From: Talaromyces rugulosus
Taxonomy: Eukaryota; Ascomycota; Eurotiomycetes; Eurotiales; Trichocomaceae
Assembly (NCBI RefSeq): GCF_013368755.1
Contig: NC_049566.1
Coordinates: 1,736,001 to 1,800,000, forward strand
Direction: 5' to 3'
Length of the DNA stretch: 64,000 nt
Shown here: in pieces, positions 32,085 to 42,782 of the stretch
Layout of the letters: each line of letters opens with the position of its first letter
Position numbering within the stretch: position 1 is the stretch's first letter
Position numbers and translations under genes: made by a program
The notes under the pieces: model-generated
Databases searched by the model: none
Seen by the model: only the letters and a program-made list of their open reading frames with translations
Told to the model about the DNA's origin: nothing

Positions 32085-34264
32085 TTTTTTAACATTCCAA
32101 TAGAAAGAAGAATATACTTTGCAAGACAACTTGGATCGATAAGGAAGGACCTGGCTCTCACTTTATATGCTACTTCCTTGGGGCCGTTTTGCATATTCAG
32201 GCCGTGTCTGTCGCAGCCTCGTCATCAGCGCGCATTCAAAGTGAGGGTTGCGAAAAAAACTTGACAACTTGCATAATCCATGAAGAAATAGGGTGTAGCA
32301 GTATCGCCCCTCATTTGTAGGAACTGGCTGCGTTCTCAGGCCACAAAGCCTTGCGCTGCTACCTGGCCTCATGGACAGTGGATGAGATCGACTAAAAAGG
32401 TCCCACGCTATCGCTGCGTGGGCGGCTATGCATGTAAGTGTTTGGTTGCATCACACTAGGACATCACTGGTGCCGAAGGTGGTGAACAATATGAGCCGAG
32501 AACCAGTTCAACCTCTGCCCCAGAACTTCTCCTGCAGTAGTCCCAACTCGTTTATCCAGTGATATGTTTTGTGATCTCGGGGCAGGTTTCAGATGAGATC
32601 GGTAGGCAAATTAAATCAACAACAATTATCACCGAGACGGAATAGATGTTTCGGTTGACGCTCGCTTTGCTAGGACATCGCACGTGTTCGTGATCGTAAG
32701 CCCGGAAAATATCCGTCAACGGCCATTGGGCGATAGCCATCCAATGATTAAACTTTGCAGGCATGGCCAGAAAGTGCGATTTAGCGTCGGTTCATGTCGT
32801 CTCTGATGTCGACTACATTGCGTCTTCGTCAAAAGAAAAGCCCTCTGGCAGCCACGGAGGTTATTCGTTAACAATAAACATAGCTCGACCATGAGACTAA
32901 AGCGGGCTGCACGATAAATTGCAGAATAACATGGTGTAGCGAGTTCTGGGCGCGAGAGAGCAATCTTCTCAGTACGAAATCGCTTCTTCGTTTGTTTTCA
33001 CTGGCAAACCATGCTTGCTACACCGGATAACTTGTAGGTTAGCATTAGACAGAAAGAGGGCAGCAAGTAGCTAGTGGGATCTCATACGAGGACGACAATA
33101 ACGTATTTCTTTTCGTGGACCGAGTTGGCGAGGGTGCGCAGGACGCAGTAAAAGGCATAGCGGACTGGGGCGGCGCACGCGTTCTGTTTTTACATCGAAT
33201 TCAGTGTGAGAAACGGAAAAAAAAAAGGATTAAAAAATTGAATGACAAGCTAGATGATTGAAGTCTGACTATAGATAGAGAATACTGAAAGTAAAGGAGG
33301 GCAGTTGGAAGAGAGAGAGAGGGAGAGGGAGAGGGAGAAAGAGGAGACGAAAACAAAGAGGCTGAACGTTGGGAAGGTGGAGCCTTGAAGGCATTATTCT
33401 GCATATGGAACGTTCCCGCCACGGACCAACTGTCCGCCTCCGCTACTACAACGACAGCTTCTCCTTAATTGATCCTTTGCTGCCCCCAGCCGTCTTCTCA
33501 GGAACCCCGAGAACCCTCTCGCGAGTCAATCTGTGCGATCGCCAGACGAATTTCGCCGCACAGCCATGGCACCTTCGCTCAGCTGCTGCCTGGATAGGGT
33601 CTAACCACTGGCGCTAGTAGTCTACGGACTACCCCAACGTCAAATCCAACCGAACGAACGGGCCCTCCATGACAAATGACTGGTGTTGTCATTCGATACG
33701 GCCTGTCTTGTCGAAACGAGCAGCTGGGCTTCTTTCGGCAGGCTATCAAAAAAGATGCGGTTGGAAATCTACTAGGCAAGTCAGCGGAATGCGCGAGACC
33801 TGGGATAGAAGCCGAGAGAACGTTGAAGAAGCGATCCATGATCGATGTCCGCTAATTCACATTGGATTTAGCCCGGTTTGGGCGCGCAGCCAAAACGAGG
33901 CGACACATTTATAGACCGATCAAGCTCCAATAGCAGTGCCTAACGGCTCCGGCCATGTTGTAGTTGTGCGGCTTGAAATAGCAAAAAGCATATATGGACG
34001 ACGAAAACGTATTAGTCGTATCGGCTACCTCGATGGGCACACACAAACACAATAAAATAATGATCTTGGAGAGAAGTCGGTCAGAATGGTGTGTTTGCCC
34101 GCAGCGCTAGTCGGTGTTCGTCGTCCAAAAACCCACCCCCTTTTCATTTATTGTTTTGTCTCCAGCTTGTCTCTTCCTTTATATTCCTTTCAGCTGACAA
34201 GGACTCCCGATTAGGTGTCCAACTCCAGAGTTAGCATCAGTATTGCACCGGTCGCAGAACAAGA
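32085..34264. other. Gene-poor region with GA microsatellite
   Basis: No gene called in 2.2 kb. A purine-rich stretch (GA/GGGA repeats) lies at 33309-33346. On the minus strand a possible small spliced frame can be read at about 33182-33110 (YAFYCVLRTLANSV...), with a donor at 33092 and a branch/acceptor near 33050-33037. It has no family match and no clear start. The last 150 bp are T/C-rich leader sequence of the next gene. Confidence 0.45.
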
Positions 34265-35148
34265 ATGGCTTCTGATTCGAGCCAATCTTCTCCGGCAACA
34301 TCCAACCCATTACGAGGATTGTTGGGATCGTTAAATCGACGCAGGAACAATAGGGTAGGTGCATGCCTCCAACAGGGACCAGTTCACCTAGCTATTCATT
34401 TGGAGTCGATTCCTGATCACCCATCCAGTCCGAATCAGGGCCAGAAAATCAAACTGGGCTTTCCAGTCCTAATCCTGGTAAGCATCTTTCTTCGCAGACA
34501 AGCGGATACCTGTAACACTGGTTAACTAATCATCTTCGTGTCATAGATACAACTGAAGATTCACCCTGTAACTCGCCCGAAGACCAATCACCTAGTTCGC
34601 CATCTTCTGCAAAGCCATTGACGTCAACCCATCTAATCTTATCATCCGTCCAGTCCGAATCAGGGCCAGAAAATCAAACTGGGCTTTCTAGTCCTAATCC
34701 CGGTAAGCATCTTTCTTCGCAGACAAGCGGATACCTGTAACACTGGTTAACTAATCATCTTCGTGTCATAGATACAACTGAAGATTCACCCTGTAACTCG
34801 CCCGAAGACCAATCACCTAGTTCGCCATCTTCTGCAAAGCCATTGACGTCAACCCATCTAATCTTATCATCCGTCCAGTCCGAATCAGGGCCAGAAAATC
34901 AAACTGGGCTTTCTAGTCCTAATCCTGGTGAGCATCTTTCTTCGCAGACAAGCGGATACCTGTAGTACTAGTTAACTAATCATCTCCATGTCATAGATAC
35001 AACTGAAGATTCACCCTGTAACTCGCCCAAAGACCAATCGCCCAGTTCGCCATCTTCTGCAAAGCCATTGACATCAACCCATCTAATCTTTCCCAAGGGA
35101 AAACGACGAATAACCACACACTCGAGAGCCGTGCCTCGACTATGCTAA
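34265..35148 (+). CDS. Small protein made of tandemly duplicated exon-intron units
   Basis: Five exons (34265-34354, 34429-34477, 34547-34702, 34772-34927 and 34997-35148) give 200 aa with every junction in frame. Exon 1 encodes a basic N-terminus (SNPLRGLLGSLNRRRNNR). The rest is three copies of a Ser/Pro/Glu-rich unit beginning SESGPENQTGLSSPNPD and continuing TTEDSPCNSPEDQSPSSPSS. Each DNA unit is 225 bp: 156 nt of exon plus a 69-nt intron always at the same phase-1 position (CCT G / AT ACA). Copies 1 and 2 are almost identical. Copy 3 differs slightly, including a GTGAGC donor. There is no signal peptide or known domain; low-complexity and disordered. The frame can also be continued from 35129 through a weak 40-nt intron into 35170-35305 (VVEFSCPTLSEFSKG...), so the 3' end is uncertain. 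Confidence 0.68.
34429..35090 (+). repeat. Three tandem 225-bp units, each one exon segment plus one intron
   Basis: Units start with TCCGAATCAGGGCC at 34429, 34654 and 34879, exactly 225 bp apart. Similarity ends near 35089, where the third copy runs into TTTCCCAAGGG instead of TTATCATCC. Between units 1 and 2 I count only a few substitutions over 225 bp. The exact multiple of three in the coding part (156 nt) and the intact splice sites keep the gene open. This is a coding minisatellite that includes introns. Confidence 0.92.
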
Positions 35149-36798
35149 GAACATAGAATCCCGTGTTTAGCTTGACGTGGTGGAATTTTCCTGTCCGACA
35201 TTGTCAGAATTTTCCAAAGGTCAAGACAAAGGTTGGGCGATTGGAGATGGCCATACGCAATTTGAGCCTCAGGACGGACCTATGGAAACCATACAAAAAG
35301 CAGGTTTGTGTCATTGCATGTTCAAACTTCCTGGGAGGGTTTGGAACACTGTCTCTCTCTCTCTCTCTCTTCCTCTGTCTTGTCTCTGTCCGTGTTTCTC
35401 TTTTCCTCTTCTTTATTTTTTTTCTTCGGAGTGCACCCTCTTGATCATTATTTCCTTATTAATGTTTAATATTTAATTTCGGGTTATGTGTCCATGTTGC
35501 TCATATTTGGTATAGAGAAAAGTCGGAATAATAATTGAACTTGACAACTCATGTGATTGATTTTCCCTCTTTGCGACTTGGTCTTTCTTCTGAGACCTTA
35601 ATCAGATGACAATGGCAGCGGCCTCAGCTAAATCAGTATTAGGATTTCTGGGTATGGGTCTTCACGATATTGAATCATACCAGGAGTTGCGAAGTGGTAT
35701 GGGGTTGAATTCAACTTCAACAACAATCGTGTTGATGTCTCAACCGCCGAGACCGATCGTTGTTGGCCAGTATTGCTGACCTAAACTTTCGACAACAGCC
35801 TGACTAACTGACTCACTGCCCAATGACATACCTACCACATGTGCATGACTCGACACAACAGGCGCTTCGCTAGGAGGATCTTGAGTGGTGGAGAACGTAT
35901 GCAGCATATGCACGTTGCCGGCGGGAAATCTGTGATGGTGTGCAGCCAACATACATCGATCCAACCCATTGACACTTGCTGGCAGCGGCTCGATCTCCGT
36001 GTTTTGACTTGGACACGTCGCTGGATTATTCAATCCTAGCAATGGTGTGTTTCAAAAGAACACGACTTGAGCATAGCTTAGCATTCACCCGTATCTATAT
36101 ATGGATTAGTAACGTGCTGCCGACGACAAATGAGATCACAACGGAAAAACGATGGCATTTGCTTTCGGCAGATGGCTGCGCCAATCTTTACTTTAAATCG
36201 GAGTAACCCTCCCCTCTCTATTCCTCTAGCGCTAACAAGAGATCGGGCTTATTTATGTGATGGAACTAGAGAGATGTTTGTCACGTCGCTCGCTTCAATA
36301 CGATGCACGAGAAAGCCAATCACCACACCGATTGTAGCGGAACGGTGATCTTCAATGCCCTAGTGATGCATAACGGGAGACAGATCGATAACATTGGCGG
36401 AGATAGATGCTTCCTGTTTTGCCATTTGAAGACAGTACTCCGCCATCTCCCGGCACGCTAATAATGCCATGACCCGGCGTTGTGTTGGCTTCAATCAGCC
36501 TAAGCTAGGGGGGTGAAATCCTGTTGTTGGATGACAACAAAGAACAAATAATGTAAGTAATTTCAATGTTGGTTCAATGTTACCCATTTATAGGAATTTC
36601 CAACAAGATGTATTATACATGTATTATTAGTATCCTTGATGTACCCCAGATTTCCTGATACGATCTTACATGTATTGACCACCGATCAGAGTGGCACATT
36701 TACCAATCGCCATCTTTATTAATATGTCGAAAATAAATACCGAGCCAGTTTCAAATACTTATATACTGTACTCGCCATGGATCATTTCCATCTGACAC
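35149..36798. other. Intergenic region with CT microsatellite
   Basis: (TC)9-type microsatellite at 35352-35370. The stretch 35170-35305 looks coding and may be a further exon of the preceding gene. The stretch 36259-36303 resembles 29867-29908. A 100-codon minus-strand frame at 35740-36042 lacks an ATG and was not called. The final 300 bp are the 3' flank of the next minus-strand gene. Confidence 0.45.
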
Positions 36799-37557
36799 TT
36801 AAAGAGAACCCCATCCAATACAGAGCATGGAAACAGCAAGCAGCGCCGTAGAAGCATTTTTCAAATTGAGTTTTCCGCCATTCGACGTGCTAGTCGTCGG
36901 TACAGGTGCTGTTGTAGTTCCTGTTCCAGATAATGATGGTGATGGTGATGGTGATGATGGCGGAGACGAGCTAATCGACGGCAATACCGATGTCGAAGGC
37001 AATGCTGTCTCCGAGAGACCTGTACTAGTGGCGGTGGGAGTACTAGATCTCGTGGAGCTAACTGCTGTCGTCTCCGACTGGACGTTGGAGAGGACAGACA
37101 CCGCCGTAGGCTCAGGAAACCCCCAACTGTCGAGAGCATAGCTGCTGGTCTGCCAGGGCCCCGTTGGAGTATGGATGAATGAAGTCGGCGCCGGATCCCC
37201 TTTCACAGTCACAGTATCACAGACAACGTCCCAATCCGAGGCTTCGGTACCACCATCAGTGAGACACATGAAGTGGTCACTCCAATGATACGGGTATTTG
37301 TTGTTAAATTTATTCAGGGCCGGGTCCATCTGGCAGAGCGTGGCACAGCTGACGGGATAAGCTGGATCATCGGCGCTTGTCGGCGATGTGATATTGTATA
37401 CGGGACCAGAACAGCACTGCGCGAACCGAGAGGCGCTGTTGGTGCCAAATGGGGGCGTTTTACAGATGAGTCCCGGGAGGTTGTCGGGCCATTCGGAGAT
37501 GGCGCCGTTTGTGACCTCGTTGAAGGTCGGGTTACCGACACATTGATTGGCAGCCAT
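36799..37557 (-). CDS. Cys-rich protein with Ser/Thr stalk and GPI-signal-like tail, no visible leader
   Basis: One exon, 252 aa. The N-terminal 125 residues hold about ten cysteines (NQCVGNP, GLICKTP, AQCCSGPVYNI, PVSCATLCQMDP, HFMCLTD, VVCDTV), as in small fungal surface proteins. A long Ser/Thr/Pro/Val-rich stalk follows; part of it is encoded by a (GATGGT)-like repeat read on the plus strand (36931-36958). The C-terminus has a short polar spacer and hydrophobic tail (LKNASTALLAVSMLCIGWG), the pattern of a GPI-attachment signal. The protein starts MAANQCVG, with no hydrophobic leader, which a GPI protein would need; an upstream leader exon may be missing from this model. The family looks fungal-specific and I cannot name it. 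Confidence 0.75.
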   Translation of the reverse strand: MAANQCVGNPTFNEVTNGAISEWPDNLPGLICKTPPFGTNSASRFAQCCSGPVYNITSPTSADDPAYPVSCATLCQMDPALNKFNNKYPYHWSDHFMCLTDGGTEASDWDVVCDTVTVKGDPAPTSFIHTPTGPWQTSSYALDSWGFPEPTAVSVLSNVQSETTAVSSTRSSTPTATSTGLSETALPSTSVLPSISSSPPSSPSPSPSLSGTGTTTAPVPTTSTSNGGKLNLKNASTALLAVSMLCIGWGSL

Positions 37558-39425
37558 TGATGTGCGCGATGGACAGAGAAGAGTATGTTGCTATTATTGC
37601 GAAAGGGGGGAACATTCGCCTTTTCTATCTCGCTACCCTTTGAGGCGGAAATTTTTCTTAATAGCCTCGCCGCTACTGTGGGGCATCGGGAGTTCGGCGT
37701 GTACCCCCTATCCTATCTGGAGAGTCATCGCTAGTCAGTTTTGACTCGTCGACAATAACGCGTCTAAAATCCAAATTGATTGATATTGTAAACCTACCCT
37801 ATTAAGCTATGTATATTAGTTGTCTATGGCTTTTAGCCTGTGTGAATATCAATCAATTGATGCTCACTAGGGCATGATAAATAGGGTAGTTGTCAAGTTT
37901 TAAAGAATAGTAAAATTGAAACAAAACAAAATACATGCCATCAATTGATATGATCCTACTGTTGCTGGAACCCATGAACATAGTAATAGTCGACAATTAA
38001 GATCCACCAAGGATTCAGGATCCTCGTGCATCAATTGAGTGTTAAGCATCAGCCAATCCAACTAGATGGCGAAGGCAATTAATATATAGATAAATCTAAT
38101 TTAAATAAAGGTTCATGCTTTTCAGTTTTGAAATTGATATACCATGGTATTCGTTGGCGGTGCGATCAATTGAAGTTGACCTACATCAATACTTATACAA
38201 CCGGTATGAGTTTTCCCGTTCACATTGAAGTAACCTTGTTTCTGAAGTCCCGAGTGTTTATGCAGTATAAAACCAGTCAGCAGTATGTCATATTTGTCGC
38301 GGATGAAATCCTGTGATGACTGCAGGCAACACAGACTGCGTTGTGATAGTCTACAACAATGTACCGGATGCACAAAGCGGAACTTGGCTTGCGAGTTTTC
38401 GTCAAGTGTACGAAACCTCATCGCGAGGAAACAATAAAAGAAAGTCTGAAAACAAAGTCAAACGTGATGTTTGACCGCTACCAAAAACTTGAGGAGGTGG
38501 TATTAGGCTATCTAGCTAGGGATGCATGCAAGAATTTCCTAAACGGGTAACCGCCGTCCAAGAGACCCGCCATTGTTCTCTGTTAGGCGTATTATGGCCG
38601 AAGATTAAACAAGGAAAATGTGAATTTTCAGGTGTCAAGATTAAATATGAGCCAATCCCAGTCGTTTCTCGCAGTCACGAGTCGCGGTTCATTCCCTCGT
38701 ACCAGAGATTTGAAGGCTTTCTCGGACGGTCATGTACCGCCTAGAATCTCGCCGTAGGATCCGGTCAAGCTAGCTAGTAATAGAAACCCCGCAGGTGTCG
38801 TATTAGAGTCATCTAGGCCAGACTGCTTAAATCCTACAATCCCCAGTTGCCTTTTCTAGACATGTCTGTTGTTGCGGATAATCTAGACGGCACGCCCAGC
38901 TCTTCAGATCAGACCTGTTCGTAGTCCTTGGAAGGGACCGGGGTGTCATCCGTGCCACGATAATCTCGACTTCTGAAAAGCAAAAGGAAAGTGCACTTGC
39001 GGCGCTGCTATCTAAACATAGATCTCCCTGCTAGTATCAAATATGCCGTTATGCATACCTATGATGAGGTTTGCCTTGTTACTTAGCATTAAGAACAACA
39101 TAATTAAACCTAACCCCTAATTCTTGGTCATTGAGAGTGCTTAGTAGCTTACAGGATCTGATTGTTTGGTTTTGCTGCATCACAAATACTGGAATTTGAA
39201 GAACAGAACAGCCTGGTGCAACTAGAAGAGCAGACAGGGTTTTTATTCAAATGAATAAGGAAACTGATTCTGGTAAACACAATAAAAGCCTGACCATCCC
39301 AGTATCACTGGAAGAAATATCAAAGTGCACCAACAATGCTTCCTCGATTCAATTCAATACCTGCGTGCCCGCCTTAGTACATCAGGTTTGGAAGGCTGTT
39401 GAGACATTCACGCACAAGCGGGCAA
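37558..39425. other. Intergenic region with a cluster of TCAATTGA palindromes
   Basis: Four TCAATTGA palindromes lie at 37853, 37941, 38031 and 38166, within 321 bp, on an AT-rich background. ORFs at 38122-38421 (minus) and 39251-39523 (plus) show no family likeness and no splice support. The region may be the distal promoter of the Cys-rich protein gene. Confidence 0.5.
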
Positions 39426-40170
39426 TTACCATGTTCCCCAACATGAAGGTGAGTAGTAAACTGTCATTCCTTGGTCACCTTCCATTTCCCGGTCCATCAT
39501 TGCAATTAGAACATCACGTGTGAATTCGGGCATGTCGTCCAAAAGGTCGTTGCCGAGCACCATGGGGTTGCCGCGTCTTAGATCGGCCCTATGATCAATG
39601 GTACCCTGGACGGCAATATCTCGAAGTTCATGGACTGGATCACCATTCATGTTGTATGTGTTGTATATGGCAGAAATGGACCACGGGAATATATCAAGAG
39701 TCATGTTATCGATTAGGAAACGTGTAACACGATCCTTGGCCAGAAGTTTCAGTCCCGAGATTTCCATGCGATGTGCCAATAAATACATCATCATATGAAA
39801 TGGCAATGGACCCAGCCCCGTGGATGTTTCAAGAACCGAACAAAAATCTTCGATAAAACTTTCGGTCAGTTGCTTGAACGAGGCTGCCGAAAAGTCCAGA
39901 TCGTCAACCATGTAGTCTCGGGTGTAGAAGTAGTCGATCATTTTAGTGACTAGTAGTGGGTGATCTTTCATCTCTAACTGTATTTCGTTCATCAGACCCA
40001 AGAGAAAATAACCATAGATGAGAAATCTCTTACTTTTCCTTCACGAAGGTATCTTTCTTCCAAGACTGAAGATTGAGAAAGGACGATGCATTGATGCACT
40101 TCGAATGATTGAGTGCCACATTTGATAGTCAAGTCGGTGTACTTGGAACTTTTTTGAAGGCTGTGTCATG
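39426..40170 (-). CDS. BTB/POZ-domain protein with apparent 1-nt frameshift near the start
   Basis: A BTB/POZ protein, a protein-interaction fold used in fungi by many poorly known proteins. Exons are up to 40034 and 39977-39426, joined across a 56-nt intron with canonical ends. The BTB core is clear: KYTDLTIKCGTQSFEVHQCI, then SVLEERYLREGK, and after the intron HPLLVTKMIDYFYTRDY, with the C-terminal helices EISGLKLLAKDRVTRF. The only ATG in the right place (40168-40170) opens MTQPSK..., but in the other frame. The shift falls in a T6 run at 40150-40155: one base fewer would join the ATG to the BTB frame. Alternatives are a very short 33-nt intron (40193-40161) joining an upstream exon, or a sequencing error. 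Without repair the protein would be about 245 aa. Confidence 0.68.
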
Positions 40171-40757
40171 TAAGTAATAAACAAACCTCGTACACGTGAG
40201 AAAGCGGACCTGTTGATGACTTCCAGGAATTCTCTTTCCAGTTGCGACCCAAATTCCCCCTGAAGGGGTTTTCGACTTCGGCATGCTGAAGCACCTTACC
40301 CAGGCTCATTAAAGTCGAGGATTTGCAAGACCAGAGAGTGAGAAAGGGGGGAAAGGTGAACTCAAGCTGAGAGCGTAGAGGAAGTCGCCTGCAGCGGCGG
40401 TGCCCAAAGTGGAAGGCGGCAGGCGGCAAGCGGCCATGCCTGTCGCCGGTGGATGTTTTTCTAACAATTACATACATGTATCTACAGCATGGCGGGCATC
40501 TTCTTCTTGTTTTTCAGAATTCACATATTGATAGGCAGCCTGCTATGTACTGCTTCTGTGGTGTCTCTTGACCCCCACACATCCACCCCACGCTATTCTT
40601 AACAGGGAATACAGCTTGGGGTGGACAATGCGGAGTCGAAGCCGTGGGGTGAGTCACTTTTTGCTCCTGCTCACAACACATAAACCTTCCTATATGCGCA
40701 TGTGTTTCCATGGAATTAAGCGTTTTCAATTCTTTCATTTGATTCTATCCGACCAAG
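40171..40757. other. Divergent intergenic region
   Basis: The region lies between the BTB gene and the flavocytochrome gene. It is GC-richer than neighbouring spacers and contains no gene. A minus-strand frame at 40166-40477 could supply an alternative first exon of the BTB gene only through an implausibly short intron. Confidence 0.45.
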
Positions 40758-42343
40758 ATGGGCCAGAAAAACGAGGGCGTCACAATATCCGGCACCGAAG
40801 TGTTTCAGCACAAGAGCAAGGAATCATGCTGGATAGCTGTGCGAGGAAAAGTGTACGACGTGACTGGTTTGTTTAATCTTCCTCCATTTGATTTTTCAGT
40901 ATTCCTTACATTACACCAGATTTCTTGGATGAACACCCTGGCGGTGCTCGCGTGATTCTGAACTGTGCTGGTCGCGACGCAACAGACGACTATGACGCTA
41001 TTCACCCAGCAGAGCTGATCGAGGAGACACTGTCGCCGGAGGCCTTCAAAGGCACAGTCGACCCATCCGCATTGGACCAGCCAAGTTCACAAAAAGCAAA
41101 CACTTCAGAGCAGAAACCTTCTGCTGCGACGTCCGACGATGGCCCTCCCCCGTTGAGCACCTTAATCAATCTCCGCGACTTTGAACAAGTCGCCGAAAAA
41201 CACCTACCGGCCAACGCATGGGCCTATTACTTTGCAGGCGCAGATGACGAGTACTCCAAGGCAGAGGCTGAGCTAGCATATCGCAAGGTGCTACTACGGC
41301 CGCGGATTCTACGCAATGTCGGGAGTATCGACACCCACACCAAGATTCTGGGATGCGACGTTTCGCTGCCCGTCTACATGTCTGCCGTTGGGATTGCCAA
41401 GTTTGCTGATCCGCAAGGCGAATGCACCCTTGCAGCTGCAGCTGGTCATGAAGGGCTGGCACAGTTGGTGGCAACGCGGTCGAGTATGTCGCTTCACCAG
41501 ATCATGCAAGCCCGTACGGGGGGTGAACAACAGCCGATTTTCTTCCAGTTATACATGCACAAGGATCAGAAAATTTCAGAGGCGACAATACTAAAGGCCA
41601 TCAAGACTGGGGTGAAAGGGATCTGGTTGACGGTGGATTCCCCGGTGACGGGGAAGAGAGAGCGAGATGAACGGCTGAAAGCACAGGTTGATGTAGGTCT
41701 CTCCTCTATTTTCCCTCTGTTTGTTATTTAGTTATTCACTTATGCTAACGAAATATTTCAGGTTGGCGAACAAAATCAACAACTCGGCAAAGACCAAGCA
41801 GTGCAAGGAATCGCCAAAACCCTATCTAGCACCGTCTCGCCCTACCTCGACTGGAACACGATCGCCTGGATCCGAAAGCTTACCTCGCTGCCTCTCGTCA
41901 TCAAGGGGATCCAATCTGTCGAAGACGCCGTCCTAGCATACAAACACAAGGTGGACGGAATCGTGCTGTCCAACCACGGGGGCCGGTCACAAGACACAGC
42001 GCAGGCGCCGTTGCTCACCCTCCTGGAAATTAACAAGTACGCCCCAGAAATCATCAAAAGCAAGAAAATGCAGATTTTCATCGACGGCGGTATTCGGCGC
42101 GGCACAGATGTGATCAAGGCCCTTGCGCTTGGTGCGACGGCGGTTGGCCTGGGGCGCCCATTCCTATATAGCATGTGTGCTGGTTACGGTGAGGCAGGAA
42201 CAAGACACATGATCGAAATCCTACGCGAGGAGATCGAGGTGAACATGGCGTTGATCGGGGCGACCAAGGTCTCGGAGCTAGAAAGGGGCATGCTCAACAC
42301 GGCGAGGCTGGAGAGGGATTTGACTGCATTTGCGAAGCTGTGA
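40758..42343 (+). CDS. Flavocytochrome b2-like L-2-hydroxyacid dehydrogenase (cytochrome b5 + FMN domain)
   Basis: Oxidises an L-2-hydroxy acid (lactate in yeast Cyb2) to the 2-oxo acid, passing electrons through FMN and heme to cytochrome c. Exons 40758-40866, 40920-41692 and 41762-42343 encode 487 aa. The cytochrome b5 domain (about 6-80) keeps both heme ligands, His42 (HPGG) and His65. After a disordered hinge, the FMN dehydrogenase domain starts near 120. It shows YYFAGADDEYS, FFQLYMHKD, LTVDSPVTGKRERD, Lys342 (VIKGIQ), and the catalytic pair His366/Arg369 in SNHGGR. The usual SNHGGRQLD reads SNHGGRSQD here, a small departure next to the active site. It begins directly with the b5 domain and has no mitochondrial presequence, so a cytosolic form is likely. 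A ketopantoate-reductase-like gene follows in the same direction, 439 bp away. Confidence 0.93.
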
Positions 42344-42782
42344 TTTAATTGATTGCATCTACTGGTTCTTAGCAAGTACCACAGCCGCCCTGTTGTGTTA
42401 CGTGAAAAGCAGCCTGTAGATTCTCTGACATTTAAGCGAGAAATCTATATTCTCTCAACTTCACCAATAATAATTCAACTCCTCTTAGCATACTGACTTG
42501 GACATCTTTATACAAGCATCGGCATTCCCTCCGCTGTGCTGCCCCCGTAGTGACCGGCAGCGCCCGCAACCATTGGCTGCAGCCGGGAACCTCGGCCTCG
42601 CGCCGAGAGAGAACAGCTTGGGCATCCCACATCGCGTGGGCTGGCCACCCTGGACAAGTCCGGAGGGGCTGCGGGGAAAGATTGGGGGTAATTGGTTAGG
42701 TTAAAGACATTTGCAGTGTTCCTTGAAATATATTCTGCCGGAAAACTTCAAGTTGTTTATCTGTACAGTTGTCCTTGGTTTT
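42344..42782. other. Spacer between flavocytochrome and reductase genes
   Basis: It holds the 3' flank of one gene and the promoter of the next. A GC-rich patch lies at about 42530-42690, and no gene is seen. Confidence 0.45.

Noticed and set aside
38122..38421. 99-codon minus-strand ATG frame
   Set aside because: Part of it looks protein-like, but there is no leader, family or intron evidence, and it contains one of the clustered palindromes.
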